A stretch of 64,000 nt of DNA from Ureibacillus chungkukjangi (GCF_003217295.1 NZ_QJTJ01000014.1:1-64000); one strand, 5' to 3'. Shown: positions 1 to 8,306, counted from the stretch's first letter. The notes: generated from the letters alone by a model not told the origin. Made by a program: numbers and translations.

Positions 1-4
1 ATTT

Positions 5-41
5 AAAAAAGCTGCCGCCTGCAAAATACAGACAGCAGCTT
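5..41 (-). terminator. Rho-independent terminator of the ABC-transporter operon
   Basis: Arms at 9-21 and 29-41 pair over 13 bp with two G-T wobbles around a 7-nt loop. On the minus strand the hairpin is followed by a run of T (positions 10 to 5). It lies just downstream of the last gene of the GntR/ABC operon. Confidence 0.8.
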
Positions 42-122
42 CAACAAGTTGCCTAGGCTCTTTTTCAAAATGTCCTTTACAAAGGGTACACTTTAAATTG
101 GAGCGGTTCTTTTCTTGTGAAT

Positions 123-902
123 TTATTCTAAAATCTCTTTATTTTTAAAGATTTGAATAGTGAAGTAGAGAATAAGGACAATTAAAGCAACAGTTAGAAG
201 TACAGTCGCTAGGAAATTCGGCTGAACGTCTCCTGATTGCAACAAATAACCTGTATGTCCAGTTAACGTTGCCGGACTCCACTTCATTTTTTCATTAAAT
301 ATAGAAGTAACTATTGAAATAGTAGCGATGATTAAGATTGATATGAAGGCAACACTTCCGCTCCCCTTCATAACCGTGCTAAAGAACAATGTCAAAGTCA
401 CTACAAATACTAACCATAAACCATAGATAGCAAAGCTTTGAAAAATACGGTCAGGTGTTACTGAGCCAATCAGTAAATTCGTATAGTACCATGAAGCAAG
501 ATAACCGATAAAAAATGACAATAATGTTATCGTTACTAATCCTGCCCACTTCGATAAAATATAAGAAGAATACGGAACTGGTTTACTCATGACCATTCCC
601 GCTACCCCATTTTGTCTTTCAACTGAAACAATTCCCATTGCACTCAGTACAAGAATTAGAATCCCTAGCATTCCATAATTTGAAATAACACTCATCAATG
701 CTTCCGCTCCTGTAGGAAGTGGCATCTCAATTATTGTGCCTTCCGGTAAACCTCCGAGAGTATCTAACATTTTCGGCATATAATAGGAGCTAATTGGCTG
801 CATTACACCGAGTAATATAAAAACTAGAGGAATCCATAATAGTTTAAAATTCCTTATCATTTCCATTAGTTCTTTGCGATAAAGTACCCTCCATTGTGTC
901 AT
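123..902 (-). CDS. ABC-2 type transporter permease
   Basis: This 259-residue integral membrane protein has about six hydrophobic segments, the usual size and layout of an ABC-2 permease. A large extracytoplasmic loop follows the first segment (about residues 40-70). It is presumably the membrane partner of the ATPase encoded directly upstream, since the two reading frames overlap by 4 nt (ATGA). It is the last gene of a five-gene minus-strand operon led by a GntR regulator and ending in a strong terminator. The arrangement resembles the ytr/bcr-type operons of Bacillus that respond to cell-wall stress. The substrate cannot be read from the sequence. Confidence 0.85.
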   Translation of the reverse strand: MTQWRVLYRKELMEMIRNFKLLWIPLVFILLGVMQPISSYYMPKMLDTLGGLPEGTIIEMPLPTGAEALMSVISNYGMLGILILVLSAMGIVSVERQNGVAGMVMSKPVPYSSYILSKWAGLVTITLLSFFIGYLASWYYTNLLIGSVTPDRIFQSFAIYGLWLVFVVTLTLFFSTVMKGSGSVAFISILIIATISIVTSIFNEKMKWSPATLTGHTGYLLQSGDVQPNFLATVLLTVALIVLILYFTIQIFKNKEILE

Positions 903-1804
903 GCCTTCACCACCTTCATAAATAAATCCTCTAATGTTGTTTGTGCCAGCTCAAACTTTCTAATAGGTAGATTTTGATTTACGATTTCATTTAAAAGAAT
1001 GTGTCTCCCCTTCGCCATATCAGTCACACTAATATTCGCTACATTCCCTTGAATATTTACCTCTGATACAAAGCTATAACTTTCGACTTCTTTTATCCAT
1101 GAAGAAGCATCAGAATCAAATTCAATTTGAATAATTGGTTGTCTGTACTGCTCTATCACATTTTCTAATTCCCCTGAAATTGCGATATCTCCCTCATTGA
1201 TGATAATAATGTCGTCGCTAATTTCTTGTGCATCGTGAAGTACATGGGTGGAGAAAATAACGGTTGTTTCTTGTTTTATCTCCCGCATCATGTCCAGTAC
1301 CTCTCTTCTCCCTAGTGGATCAAGTGCAGAAACAGGTTCATCTAATATTAGTAATTTAGGACGATGAATAAGTGCTTGTGCTAAACCGAGTCGTTGCTTC
1401 ATGCCACCTGAATATCCGCCGATTTTTCTTTTCTTCGCATCCAGTAGGCCAACACGTTCCAGTAATTCTTCACTTCTTTCTTCTGCTTCTTTTCGATTTA
1501 ATTTCGCTAGCTCAGCAGTAAAAACAAGAAATTCCTTACCGCTCATCCAATTGAAAAAAGAGGGGTATTGGGGCAAGTAACCAATGTATTGTCTAATGTC
1601 CTTTTGCTTAGTTCCCTGAAACGAAATACTTCCGGAGGTTGGCTCGAGTAAACCCGAAAGCATTTTCAACGTTGTGGTTTTTCCGGCTCCATTAGCTCCA
1701 AGTAGTGAAACACATCTACCTTCATCAATATGAAAGGAAAGCCCATTTACTGCATTTGTAGAGCCATATTTTTTGACCAAGTTGGTTACCCTCAGCAATT
1801 CCAT
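899..1804 (-). CDS. ABC transporter ATP-binding protein
   Basis: A 301-residue nucleotide-binding subunit. The Walker A motif GANGAGKTT starts at residue 36. The signature YSGGMKQR and the Walker B stretch LLILDEPVSALDP follow, then a switch histidine (FSTHVLHD). The last ~80 residues form the accessory C-terminal domain common in bacitracin/lantibiotic-type and ABC-2 exporters. The start codon shares one base with the preceding stop (TAATG) and the 3' end overlaps the permease by 4 nt, so translation is probably coupled. It would drive transport through the adjacent permease. Substrate unknown. Confidence 0.93.
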   Translation of the reverse strand: MELLRVTNLVKKYGSTNAVNGLSFHIDEGRCVSLLGANGAGKTTTLKMLSGLLEPTSGSISFQGTKQKDIRQYIGYLPQYPSFFNWMSGKEFLVFTAELAKLNRKEAEERSEELLERVGLLDAKKRKIGGYSGGMKQRLGLAQALIHRPKLLILDEPVSALDPLGRREVLDMMREIKQETTVIFSTHVLHDAQEISDDIIIINEGDIAISGELENVIEQYRQPIIQIEFDSDASSWIKEVESYSFVSEVNIQGNVANISVTDMAKGRHILLNEIVNQNLPIRKFELAQTTLEDLFMKVVKA

Positions 1805-2007
1805 TAATCATTTCTCCTTCCAATGACAAAGTAAAGGACAGGTCCTATAATGTTTATGAATAGAATAACAAGGATCCATAACCATTTCGGTCCGTTTGTC
1901 TTTTCCGCTCTTATACATGAGGTTAACGCAATTATTACCAGTAATAACTGAATTACAAGAATTGGAGCGATTACTCCCCATGGAATCCCGTTTAATATTT
2001 CGTTCAT
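1804..2007 (-). CDS. Small two-TM PLDc_N-like membrane protein
   Basis: A 67-residue protein with two hydrophobic helices and a short basic tail (GRRND). The second helix contains the W-I-L-V-I-L...GPVLYFVIGR pattern of the phospholipase-D nuclease N-terminal (PLDc_N) family, the two-helix anchor found on cardiolipin synthases and also as a stand-alone protein. A GGAGGAG ribosome binding site lies 6 nt before the ATG. Its stop overlaps the ATPase start, so it is part of the operon. It may be an accessory subunit of the transporter; that is inference from position only. Confidence 0.75.
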   Translation of the reverse strand: MNEILNGIPWGVIAPILVIQLLLVIIALTSCIRAEKTNGPKWLWILVILFINIIGPVLYFVIGRRND

Positions 2008-2045
2008 ATTTCTCCTCCATTTTGTCTAATGATAGGTTTTTTCAT

Positions 2046-3137
2046 TTACAAAAATGAAATGACTAAAAAAACAGTCAGTGGTACTAAGATAATTACAAGC
2101 CCGATCGGATTGGCAAAATTCAGTGTCCAACCAACACCAAAACGCTTTTCAACAAAAATAGAAGGATCATTTTTATTGAAGTAGAAGAGTCCACCCTTCC
2201 AATATTTATCTTCGTCTAAATCCATAATTTTAGCTTCTACTGTAGTCTCCATCACTTTATCGGAACGCCCTACTTTTATGGCAAAGATAAGTGTTCCTAT
2301 TAATACTAAAATAAGAAAAGAAAATGGAATTATCAGTTTTACAAACCCTTCACCAATTTCCGGATGAATCGTCATTAGCTGGAAATAGCTCATTAACATC
2401 GTTATTCCCAACAACACAACAAATAACAGCCAGCTTGAATATTTTCTTAAAGATAATTGGCGATTACGTGATGATTCTAGAGAAGTAGCACTCAGCTTGA
2501 TTCCTGATTTCTTTGTTGCTATATGGATTCCCAAAAACATTAATTGCATCATTAACAAGCCCAGTGACAGTTTGATCGCTGAGAATGAAGTTTTATCTGT
2601 AAATGCGTCAGCCTCCCCACTCGGTCCCCAATGAGTAGGAATTTGATTTGGAAGGATATCATAATTCATCAAAGTGTAAATCATTAAACCAATTGTCGAA
2701 ATAATCGGCAGTAAATATAAATACCAAGGCAACATTTCATCCTGACTGCGAATTGACAAATCCGTTACTTTCATAGGTTTTAAATTCTCAGCCCAGTTGT
2801 TTTGCTGCTTTAGCTGTTTTGTTTTCGCATGATAATACAAATAGAATGTGATACTTATAAAAATTAACGCAAATTCAATAACGGCACCAGTCAAAGCAAC
2901 CTGATTGTCTAAGCGCTCATTGCTTAATACCCATACAAGATAGGAGACTAAAATGACAATCGATAACAATGCCACACTTAAGGAATAATACTTTTTATAT
3001 TTTTTGATTGTTTTGTCCTCAATATATTGCTCCGGTACCATAACACCGAAAACAACCGTTCGATTCACTAAGTACGGAATCGCTGTCTGTATCACTGCGA
3101 TAAATAGCGTAATAATGAAAAATATTATAAACGACAT
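2046..3137 (-). CDS. DUF1648/DUF5808 membrane protein
   Basis: A 363-residue polytopic membrane protein with about eight hydrophobic segments. Residues 166-177 (IPTHWGPSGEAD) carry the IPxHW signature of DUF1648, seen in the SdpI-like immunity family. The C-terminal part (about 312-345, with KYWKGGLFYFNKNDP) is the DUF5808 motif. It is the second gene of the operon, 13 nt after the GntR gene, with a GGGGGAAGAAG ribosome binding site. Such proteins sit beside GntR regulators and ABC transporters in many Firmicutes and are suspected to act in envelope-stress resistance. The exact function is unknown. Confidence 0.8.
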   Translation of the reverse strand: MSFIIFFIITLFIAVIQTAIPYLVNRTVVFGVMVPEQYIEDKTIKKYKKYYSLSVALLSIVILVSYLVWVLSNERLDNQVALTGAVIEFALIFISITFYLYYHAKTKQLKQQNNWAENLKPMKVTDLSIRSQDEMLPWYLYLLPIISTIGLMIYTLMNYDILPNQIPTHWGPSGEADAFTDKTSFSAIKLSLGLLMMQLMFLGIHIATKKSGIKLSATSLESSRNRQLSLRKYSSWLLFVVLLGITMLMSYFQLMTIHPEIGEGFVKLIIPFSFLILVLIGTLIFAIKVGRSDKVMETTVEAKIMDLDEDKYWKGGLFYFNKNDPSIFVEKRFGVGWTLNFANPIGLVIILVPLTVFLVISFL

Positions 3138-3150
3138 ACTTCTTCCCCCT

Positions 3151-3528
3151 TTACCTTTCTTTCATTTGATTTAACATACCACTCACTAATTCCTCTATTT
3201 CTTTTTTGCTCATACCTAATACGAATGCTTCAGCAATTACTGGTTTAAAACCAGCCTCAATCAGCTGTTTTTTCTCTTCTGTCATTTGCTCTATGGATGA
3301 GATTATTGCGCCTGATTTCGGAACAATTTTGATAATCCCTTTTTTCTCTAGCTCATGATAGCTTTTATTGACCGTATGCATATTAACGCCAAGATCTGCT
3401 GCAAAGGCTCTAACTGAAGGCAACGAATCGCCAGGAGCTATTTCTCCCCGTGCAATACCTTCAATGATTTGATTTGTAAGTTGTGTATAGATTGGTATAT
3501 CTGATTCGGCCTCAATATGAATAATCAC
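3151..3528 (-). CDS. GntR family transcriptional regulator, YtrA subfamily
   Basis: A 125-residue protein with a winged helix-turn-helix in residues about 10-75 (DIPIYTQLTNQI...SLPSVRAFAADLGVNMHTVNKSYHELEKKGII) and only a short ~45-residue C-terminal dimerisation arm, which defines the YtrA subgroup. Translation starts at GTG (3528) behind GGAGGG. It is the first gene of the operon and is preceded by two near-identical inverted repeats, so autoregulation is very likely. The effector is unknown; relatives respond to cell-wall-active compounds. Confidence 0.9.
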   Translation of the reverse strand: MIIHIEAESDIPIYTQLTNQIIEGIARGEIAPGDSLPSVRAFAADLGVNMHTVNKSYHELEKKGIIKIVPKSGAIISSIEQMTEEKKQLIEAGFKPVIAEAFVLGMSKKEIEELVSGMLNQMKER

Positions 3529-3543
3529 AAAATCCCTCCAATC

Positions 3544-3614
3544 TGTTCTACATATATTAGAACAAAACTGTTATACAATCAATATAACACCTTTGTTCTA
3601 TAAATGGTAGAACA
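3544..3614 (-). promoter_or_regulatory. Twin palindromic operators for the GntR regulator
   Basis: Two identical dyads, TGTTCTA-N7-TAGAACA, occupy 3544-3564 and 3594-3614. Their arms are identical and the centres are 50 bp apart, about five helical turns. The proximal dyad ends 16 bp before the GTG start of the GntR gene. This geometry fits cooperative autorepression by a YtrA-type dimer. AT-rich sequence between the dyads could hold the -10 element, but no clean promoter hexamers were picked. Confidence 0.8.
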
Positions 3615-3810
3615 AAATTGATTTATTTTTATGTTCTCAAAAAAACATGTTAATAATTTCTGCATTTTTGTTTACCCTAAAAGCAAATGGGAATACGTAA
3701 ATTGTTCAGATAATTCTTTTCTTTTCCTATTTAAATAGTTCAAGAATTAGTTATGATTTTTACTACGGATAACATTTGCTAGAATTAACACATTTTTTGT
3801 CGAAAAATGA

Positions 3811-3839
3811 TTGCTACAGAAAAAATATTTCTGTATAAT
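3811..3839 (+). promoter_or_regulatory. SigA promoter of the polyamine operon with a dyad in the spacer
   Basis: The -35 TTGCTA (3811-3816) is separated by 17 bp from a perfect -10 TATAAT (3834-3839). The spacer is itself a dyad, ACAGAAA-N5-TTTCTGT (3816-3834), so a repressor bound there would block RNA polymerase. Predicted transcription start is about 3846. Confidence 0.75.
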
Positions 3840-3845
3840 CTGTCT

Positions 3846-4026
3846 TATTGTTCAACTTTAGTTTAGTGCTAAAGTTGATAGCTCAGGTTTGTTTCACTAG
3901 GTTCTTCCGTGTTTTTTACTGTAGAATGTAGAATGGTTACTTGCCCTGACACAAGTAATTTATTATGATGCCGCGCTCAGTTAGAAACTAAGCGTACAGG
4001 CTTAAATTTTAGGGGGTTATAAAGAA
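3846..4026 (+). promoter_or_regulatory. Hairpin-rich 5' leader upstream of the polyamine operon
   Basis: The transcribed leader is about 180 nt long and contains three successive hairpins. Arms are 3853-3861/3869-3877 (9 bp, 7-nt loop), 3937-3943/3952-3958 (7 bp), and 3975-3982/3986-3993 (8 bp with one C-A mismatch). It ends in AGGGGG before a TTG start. I do not recognise it as a known riboswitch. It could be a cis-regulatory RNA or just an untranslated leader. Confidence 0.45.
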
Positions 4027-5253
4027 TTGGGTAAAGCATTGATTATTGGTGCTGGCGGTGTTGCTAGCGTTGTCGTACACAAATGTGTACAAAACTCAGA
4101 AGTATTCGAAGAGATTATGATCGCAAGTCGAACAAAATCTAAGTGTGATGCTTTAAAAGAAAAATTAGACGGTGGAAAAACGATTATCCATACTGCGCAA
4201 GTGGATGCGGATAATACAGACGAGCTAATTGAATTAATCAATGGATTTAAACCAGATGTGGTAATTAACGTAGCTTTACCATATCAAGACTTAACAATTA
4301 TGGATGCATGTTTAGCTACAGGTGTGCATTACGTTGATACTGCTAACTATGAGCCACCTGAAACAGCTAAGTTTGAATATAAATGGCAATGGGCTTACAA
4401 AGAGAAATTCGAAAAAGCTGGTTTAACAGCTCTTTTAGGTAGTGGATTTGACCCAGGTGTAACAGGCGTATTCTCTGCATATGCATTAAAGCATTATTTC
4501 GATGAAATTCATTACATCGATATCTTAGATGCAAACGCTGGTGATCACGGGTATCCGTTCGCTACAAATTTCAACCCAGAAATCAACATCCGTGAAATTA
4601 CAGCAAACGGACGTTACTGGAAAGACGGCGAGTGGGTAGAAACAGCACCACTTGAGCATAAAGAAGTTTATAACTTCCCAGAGATAGGTCCTAAAGATAT
4701 GTACCTTCTATACCATGAAGAATTAGAATCTTTAGCGAAAAACATTACAGGAATTAAACAAATTCGTTTCTGGATGACTTTCTCACAAAAATATATCACA
4801 CACTTAAACGTACTTGAAAATGTAGGAATGACTTCAATTGAACCTATCGAATACGAAGGTCAAATGATTCAACCACTACAATTCCTAAAAGCAGTATTAC
4901 CAGATCCAGCTTCTTTAGGACCACGTACAAAAGGTAAAACAAATATCGGGATCATCGCTCGTGGTATTAAAGATGGCGAAGAGAAAACTTACTATGTATA
5001 TAACGTGTGTGACCATGAAGAGTGCTACCGTGAAGTTGGCTCTCAAGCAATTTCATACACAACAGGTGTACCAGCTATGATCGGTGCAATGCTTGTAATG
5101 AACGGCACTTGGCAAAAACCAGGCGTATATAATGTAGAAGAGTTCAATCCAGATCCATTCATGGAAGCTTTAAATAAATGGGGTCTTCCATGGCAAGAAA
5201 GCTTTAATCCTGAACTGATTGATCTTAACTTTGACGAAAAAGAGGCAAAGTAA
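4027..5253 (+). CDS. Carboxy(nor)spermidine dehydrogenase (saccharopine dehydrogenase family)
   Basis: A 408-residue saccharopine-dehydrogenase-family oxidoreductase. An N-terminal Rossmann motif, IIGAGGVASVV, lies at residues 6-16. The family in this context condenses aspartate semialdehyde with putrescine or diaminopropane, using NADPH, to give carboxyspermidine or carboxynorspermidine. The assignment rests mainly on the next gene, a carboxynorspermidine decarboxylase homologue whose ATG follows this stop with no gap. Translation starts at TTG (4027), 12 nt after AGGGGG. Lysine-pathway saccharopine dehydrogenase is the alternative, but the decarboxylase partner argues against it. Confidence 0.88.
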   Translation: MGKALIIGAGGVASVVVHKCVQNSEVFEEIMIASRTKSKCDALKEKLDGGKTIIHTAQVDADNTDELIELINGFKPDVVINVALPYQDLTIMDACLATGVHYVDTANYEPPETAKFEYKWQWAYKEKFEKAGLTALLGSGFDPGVTGVFSAYALKHYFDEIHYIDILDANAGDHGYPFATNFNPEINIREITANGRYWKDGEWVETAPLEHKEVYNFPEIGPKDMYLLYHEELESLAKNITGIKQIRFWMTFSQKYITHLNVLENVGMTSIEPIEYEGQMIQPLQFLKAVLPDPASLGPRTKGKTNIGIIARGIKDGEEKTYYVYNVCDHEECYREVGSQAISYTTGVPAMIGAMLVMNGTWQKPGVYNVEEFNPDPFMEALNKWGLPWQESFNPELIDLNFDEKEAK

Positions 5254-6396
5254 ATGAAAGCAATCGATTGGAAAGCAGCTCCGTCTCCTAGTTATGTAGT
5301 GGACGAGCGTTTGCTATTACGTAATTTTGAAATTTTAAAGTCTGTTCAAGATCGCACAGGCTGTGATATCTTACTTGCCCTTAAAGGGTTCTCAATGTTC
5401 TCGACATTCCCTATGGCGCGTAATTACCTAAAAGGAATTACATCAAGTTCTTTATTTGAGGCACGCCTTGGCTACGAGGAATTCGGTAAAGAGGTTCACG
5501 CTTATGCACCTGCATATGCAGAGCATGAAATTGATGAGTATTTAAAGTATGTGGATCATATTGTATTCAACTCTTTTGACCAATTACACAAGTACAAAGA
5601 GAAAGTACAAAGTGTTGAAGGGAAGCATGTTTCTATTGGATTACGTGTTAACCCTGGTTATTCAGAAGTAGAAACACCTTTATATGACCCATGCTACATC
5701 AATTCTCGCTTAGGAATTCCTGTGGATTCATTCCGTCCTGATGAGCTTGAGGGTGTTGAAGGTATTCACTTCCACGCAATGTGTGAGCAAGGTTCAGATG
5801 TTCTTGAACGTATTTTAGTTCACTTTGAAGAAAAATACGGCAAGTACCTACACCAAATGAAATGGATTAACTTCGGTGGTGGTCATCATGTTACTCGTGA
5901 GGATTACGACGTAGAGAAGCTTGTTTCATTGATTAACTACATGCAAGACAAGTACGATGTAAAGGTTATTTTGGAGCCAGGTGAAGCAATCGCTTTAAAT
6001 ACCGGGTACTTAGTAACTACTGTACTGGATATTGTGAAAAATGGTATGGAGATTGCTATTCTAGATACATCTGCAACATGTCATATGCCAGACGTATTAG
6101 AAATGCCTTACCGACCACAGATTATCGGTGCAAGTACACCAAATGATAAGCCATACACATATCGTCTAGGCGGTATGACGTGTCTAGCTGGAGACGTTAT
6201 CGGTGACTATTCATTCGATCAGCCTCTAAAAGCTGGAGACAAAATCGTATTTACAGATATGGCACACTACACAATGGTAAAAAACCATATGTTCAACGGT
6301 GTCAACCTACCAAGCATCTGTCTATACAACGAAGAAGAAGGCGTAAAAGTAATCCGCCAATTCGGCTACGAAGACTACCGAAACAGATTGTCTTAG
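5254..6396 (+). CDS. nspC: Carboxynorspermidine/carboxyspermidine decarboxylase
   Basis: A 380-residue fold-type III PLP decarboxylase of the alanine-racemase/ornithine-decarboxylase superfamily. The Schiff-base lysine is probably K44 in LLALKGFSMF. HFHAMCEQGSD and EPGEAIALNTG form the PLP and phosphate sites, and the late DMAHYTMVKN stretch closes the active site. It removes the carboxyl group from carboxy(nor)spermidine to give spermidine or norspermidine. The ATG directly follows the TAA of the dehydrogenase, so the pair forms a translationally coupled two-gene operon. It ends at a strong bidirectional terminator. The pathway replaces the S-adenosylmethionine-dependent spermidine route. 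Confidence 0.92.
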   Translation: MKAIDWKAAPSPSYVVDERLLLRNFEILKSVQDRTGCDILLALKGFSMFSTFPMARNYLKGITSSSLFEARLGYEEFGKEVHAYAPAYAEHEIDEYLKYVDHIVFNSFDQLHKYKEKVQSVEGKHVSIGLRVNPGYSEVETPLYDPCYINSRLGIPVDSFRPDELEGVEGIHFHAMCEQGSDVLERILVHFEEKYGKYLHQMKWINFGGGHHVTREDYDVEKLVSLINYMQDKYDVKVILEPGEAIALNTGYLVTTVLDIVKNGMEIAILDTSATCHMPDVLEMPYRPQIIGASTPNDKPYTYRLGGMTCLAGDVIGDYSFDQPLKAGDKIVFTDMAHYTMVKNHMFNGVNLPSICLYNEEEGVKVIRQFGYEDYRNRLS

Positions 6397-6451
6397 TGTG
6401 TACCAGGTACACAAACAATTCAGAAACAATTCTGATAATTGAACTTAAAAC

Positions 6452-6491
6452 AAAAGCTTTGCAGGAGACTTTTTCCCTGCAAAGCTTTTTT
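6452..6491. terminator. Bidirectional terminator between nspC and the MFS gene
   Basis: A perfect 14-bp stem (6452-6465 with 6476-6489) around a 10-nt loop, ending in TTTTTT on the plus strand. A-rich sequence on the left side gives a usable tract on the minus strand as well, so it can serve both converging genes. Confidence 0.88.
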
Positions 6492-6493
6492 AG

Positions 6494-7684
6494 TTATTCT
6501 GCACTTGGTGTGGATTTGGGTAGTGTTAGTTTCCCGAATAGGAGAATGATGAGATATATCAAAAATAGCATTATGGCAATAAACAGTAAAAAGCTGATAG
6601 AGTCTACTAGTTCTAAGTAAAGTCCACCTATAAATGGACCTGTTAAGCTGCCTAGACTAAAGAATATTCCACATAGCAGGTTACCTGTAGGGAGTAATTC
6701 TTTTGGTGTTAAATCTGCCATATAGGTAATGCCTAATGAGAACAATGACCCGAGGAACATACCTGATACTAAGAAAATACAAAGAACCCACACTTGAGAA
6801 TGCTCCAGCTGGCTTCCTAGCGCGAAAAGCACTGCCCCACTGAAAATCCCTATTAAGATAACTTTTCTTCTTCCAATTTTATCACCAATTATTCCAATTG
6901 GTATCTGAGTTATAATTGCCCCTATCGAGAAGGCGGCTAAAATCATAGAAATCATTGAATCTTTAAAGTCCATACGAAGAGCGTAAACTGGAAATAATGC
7001 ATTTAAAGAGGTTTCTAATACACCATAAACAAAGGACGGCAAGAAAGCGACCCAGGCGTATTTGAATGACATTTTATAGCGTGAAAGACCATTTGCTTCC
7101 ACGTTATCCCCTTTTAAAGCTTCTGGCTTTTCATTACGAATAAAGAACACAAACGACCAAGCTATTAAACAAAGTATAGATGAAACAACAAACGGCAGTG
7201 TTTCTGAAATGCCTACTAAATTTAACATCAATGGACCCGCTGCAAACCCTACGCCAAATGACAAACCGTAGATGGACATACTTTTCCCAAGATTCCCTTC
7301 TGGTGCAGATGTAGTTAACCAGGTTTGGGTAGAAAAGTGTAGACAGTGATCTCCTATTCCAATTAGCAAGCGTAAAATAAACCAAAACATAATATTTTCC
7401 CAAAACGGAAACATTAACAATGATAGAAAAACAATAGCTCCCCCGACAATAATAATCGGTTTATAACCGAACCTTCTTAAAGGCTGTTCGATAAATGGAG
7501 AGATCAATAAAGTTCCTATGTATAGCCCAGTCGCATTTAAGCCGTTTAACGTAGAGGATACGCCATCTGTTTCAAAAATAACTGATATAACCGGTAATAA
7601 CATCCCTTGCGAAAAGCCTGAAATCGATACAATGATGATTAACGTCCAAAACCTTCGCCGTTCATAATGATTTGCTGATAACAT
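6494..7684 (-). CDS. MFS transporter
   Basis: A 396-residue major facilitator with twelve predicted hydrophobic segments. The charged central-loop motif GIIGDKIGRRKV lies between helices 6 and 8, as in motif A of the family. The SP+GMLLPVISVIFE start and overall layout resemble the YfkF/YtbD-type sugar or drug efflux group. The ATG (7684) has a GGAGG site. It is monocistronic, with no neighbouring gene that suggests a substrate. The export or import direction cannot be decided from the sequence. Confidence 0.88.
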   Translation of the reverse strand: MLSANHYERRRFWTLIIIVSISGFSQGMLLPVISVIFETDGVSSTLNGLNATGLYIGTLLISPFIEQPLRRFGYKPIIIVGGAIVFLSLLMFPFWENIMFWFILRLLIGIGDHCLHFSTQTWLTTSAPEGNLGKSMSIYGLSFGVGFAAGPLMLNLVGISETLPFVVSSILCLIAWSFVFFIRNEKPEALKGDNVEANGLSRYKMSFKYAWVAFLPSFVYGVLETSLNALFPVYALRMDFKDSMISMILAAFSIGAIITQIPIGIIGDKIGRRKVILIGIFSGAVLFALGSQLEHSQVWVLCIFLVSGMFLGSLFSLGITYMADLTPKELLPTGNLLCGIFFSLGSLTGPFIGGLYLELVDSISFLLFIAIMLFLIYLIILLFGKLTLPKSTPSAE

Positions 7685-7763
7685 ATATGTCCTCCAACCT
7701 TAAACATATCGATAATACCGTATATATTAACATATCATTATTAAAATAGCTTTAATATTTCGC

Positions 7764-7808
7764 ATATTAAAAACCCTAGCATTCAACAATAGTTGGACGC
7801 TAGGGTTT
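7764..7808 (-). terminator. Terminator of a possible short minus-strand transcript
   Basis: A perfect 10-bp stem (7771-7780 with 7799-7808) encloses an inner CAAC/GTTG stem. On the minus strand it is followed by TTTTTAAT. No known gene lies immediately upstream on that strand, which points to a short independent transcript. Confidence 0.6.
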
Positions 7809-7847
7809 ACACTTCGATTTCCTCCATTTGTAATTGCATAAACATTA

Positions 7848-7916
7848 TTACGGCTTTACCTGACAGCCGAAAACTTGTTTAAACTCCCTCCTTCTTTTTT
7901 GTAGAGTGAGTATCAT
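7848..7916 (-). CDS. Candidate 22-residue peptide or small RNA locus
   Basis: A minus-strand frame starting at ATG (7916) encodes a basic 22-residue peptide (MILTLQKRRREFKQVFGCQV and two more residues). GGGAG lies about 12 nt upstream. Promoter-like hexamers (TTGAAA, 17 bp, TATATC on the minus strand, about 7970-7940) precede it and the 7764-7808 terminator follows, giving a possible ~170-nt transcript. An internal 5-bp hairpin (CGGCT/AGCCG) covers the end of the frame. I do not recognise the peptide. It may be a small RNA with a chance frame. Confidence 0.25.
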   Translation of the reverse strand: MILTLQKRRREFKQVFGCQVKP

Positions 7917-8045
7917 CTTTTCGACCATCTCCCTTCGATTTGATATATTCAATTTATCATATTATTTCAATTTTGTAAATATTCAAAAAATATATTTTTT
8001 CTAAAATTATTCCTTTGTCTTCACACCTCTATTTTCACATATTAT

Positions 8046-8074
8046 TTGAACTCTATTTATAAATTCGCTATGAT
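8046..8074 (+). promoter_or_regulatory. SigA-type promoter of the SE1561-family gene
   Basis: TTGAAC (8046-8051), a 17-bp spacer and TATGAT (8069-8074) lie 25 bp before the ATG. The GAAAGAGG ribosome binding site follows directly. Confidence 0.65.
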
Positions 8075-8098
8075 GGTCATGACGAAAGAGGTGTAATA

Positions 8099-8296
8099 AT
8101 GTCGAACTCTATTACAGATAAAAACAAACAAGTGAATTACTTAAAAGAACGCCTTCAAATTTTTGTTGAAGTTTTAGATGCAATTGATCCAGAAACTGCT
8201 GATGTTGAAGATATCGACAAACTGATTCAGATGCTTGATGATGTAGAAGACAAAATGGACCAATTTAAAGGCCGCGACGACCTAACAAAAGAATAA
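8099..8296 (+). CDS. SE1561 family protein, small acidic helical
   Basis: A 65-residue acidic, probably coiled-coil protein. Residues 10-58 form two amphipathic helices (QVNYLKERLQIFVEVLDAI and DVEDIDKLIQMLDDVEDKM). Length and sequence fit the uncharacterised SE1561 family, conserved in Staphylococcus and Bacillales. It has its own promoter and terminator, so it is a single-gene unit. The function is unknown; no enzymatic motif, signal peptide or membrane segment is visible. Confidence 0.8.
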   Translation: MSNSITDKNKQVNYLKERLQIFVEVLDAIDPETADVEDIDKLIQMLDDVEDKMDQFKGRDDLTKE

Positions 8297-8306
8297 AATT
8301 CCCAAA

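Noticed and set aside
4027-5253. Lysine-pathway saccharopine dehydrogenase
   Set aside because: The directly coupled decarboxylase points to polyamine synthesis instead.
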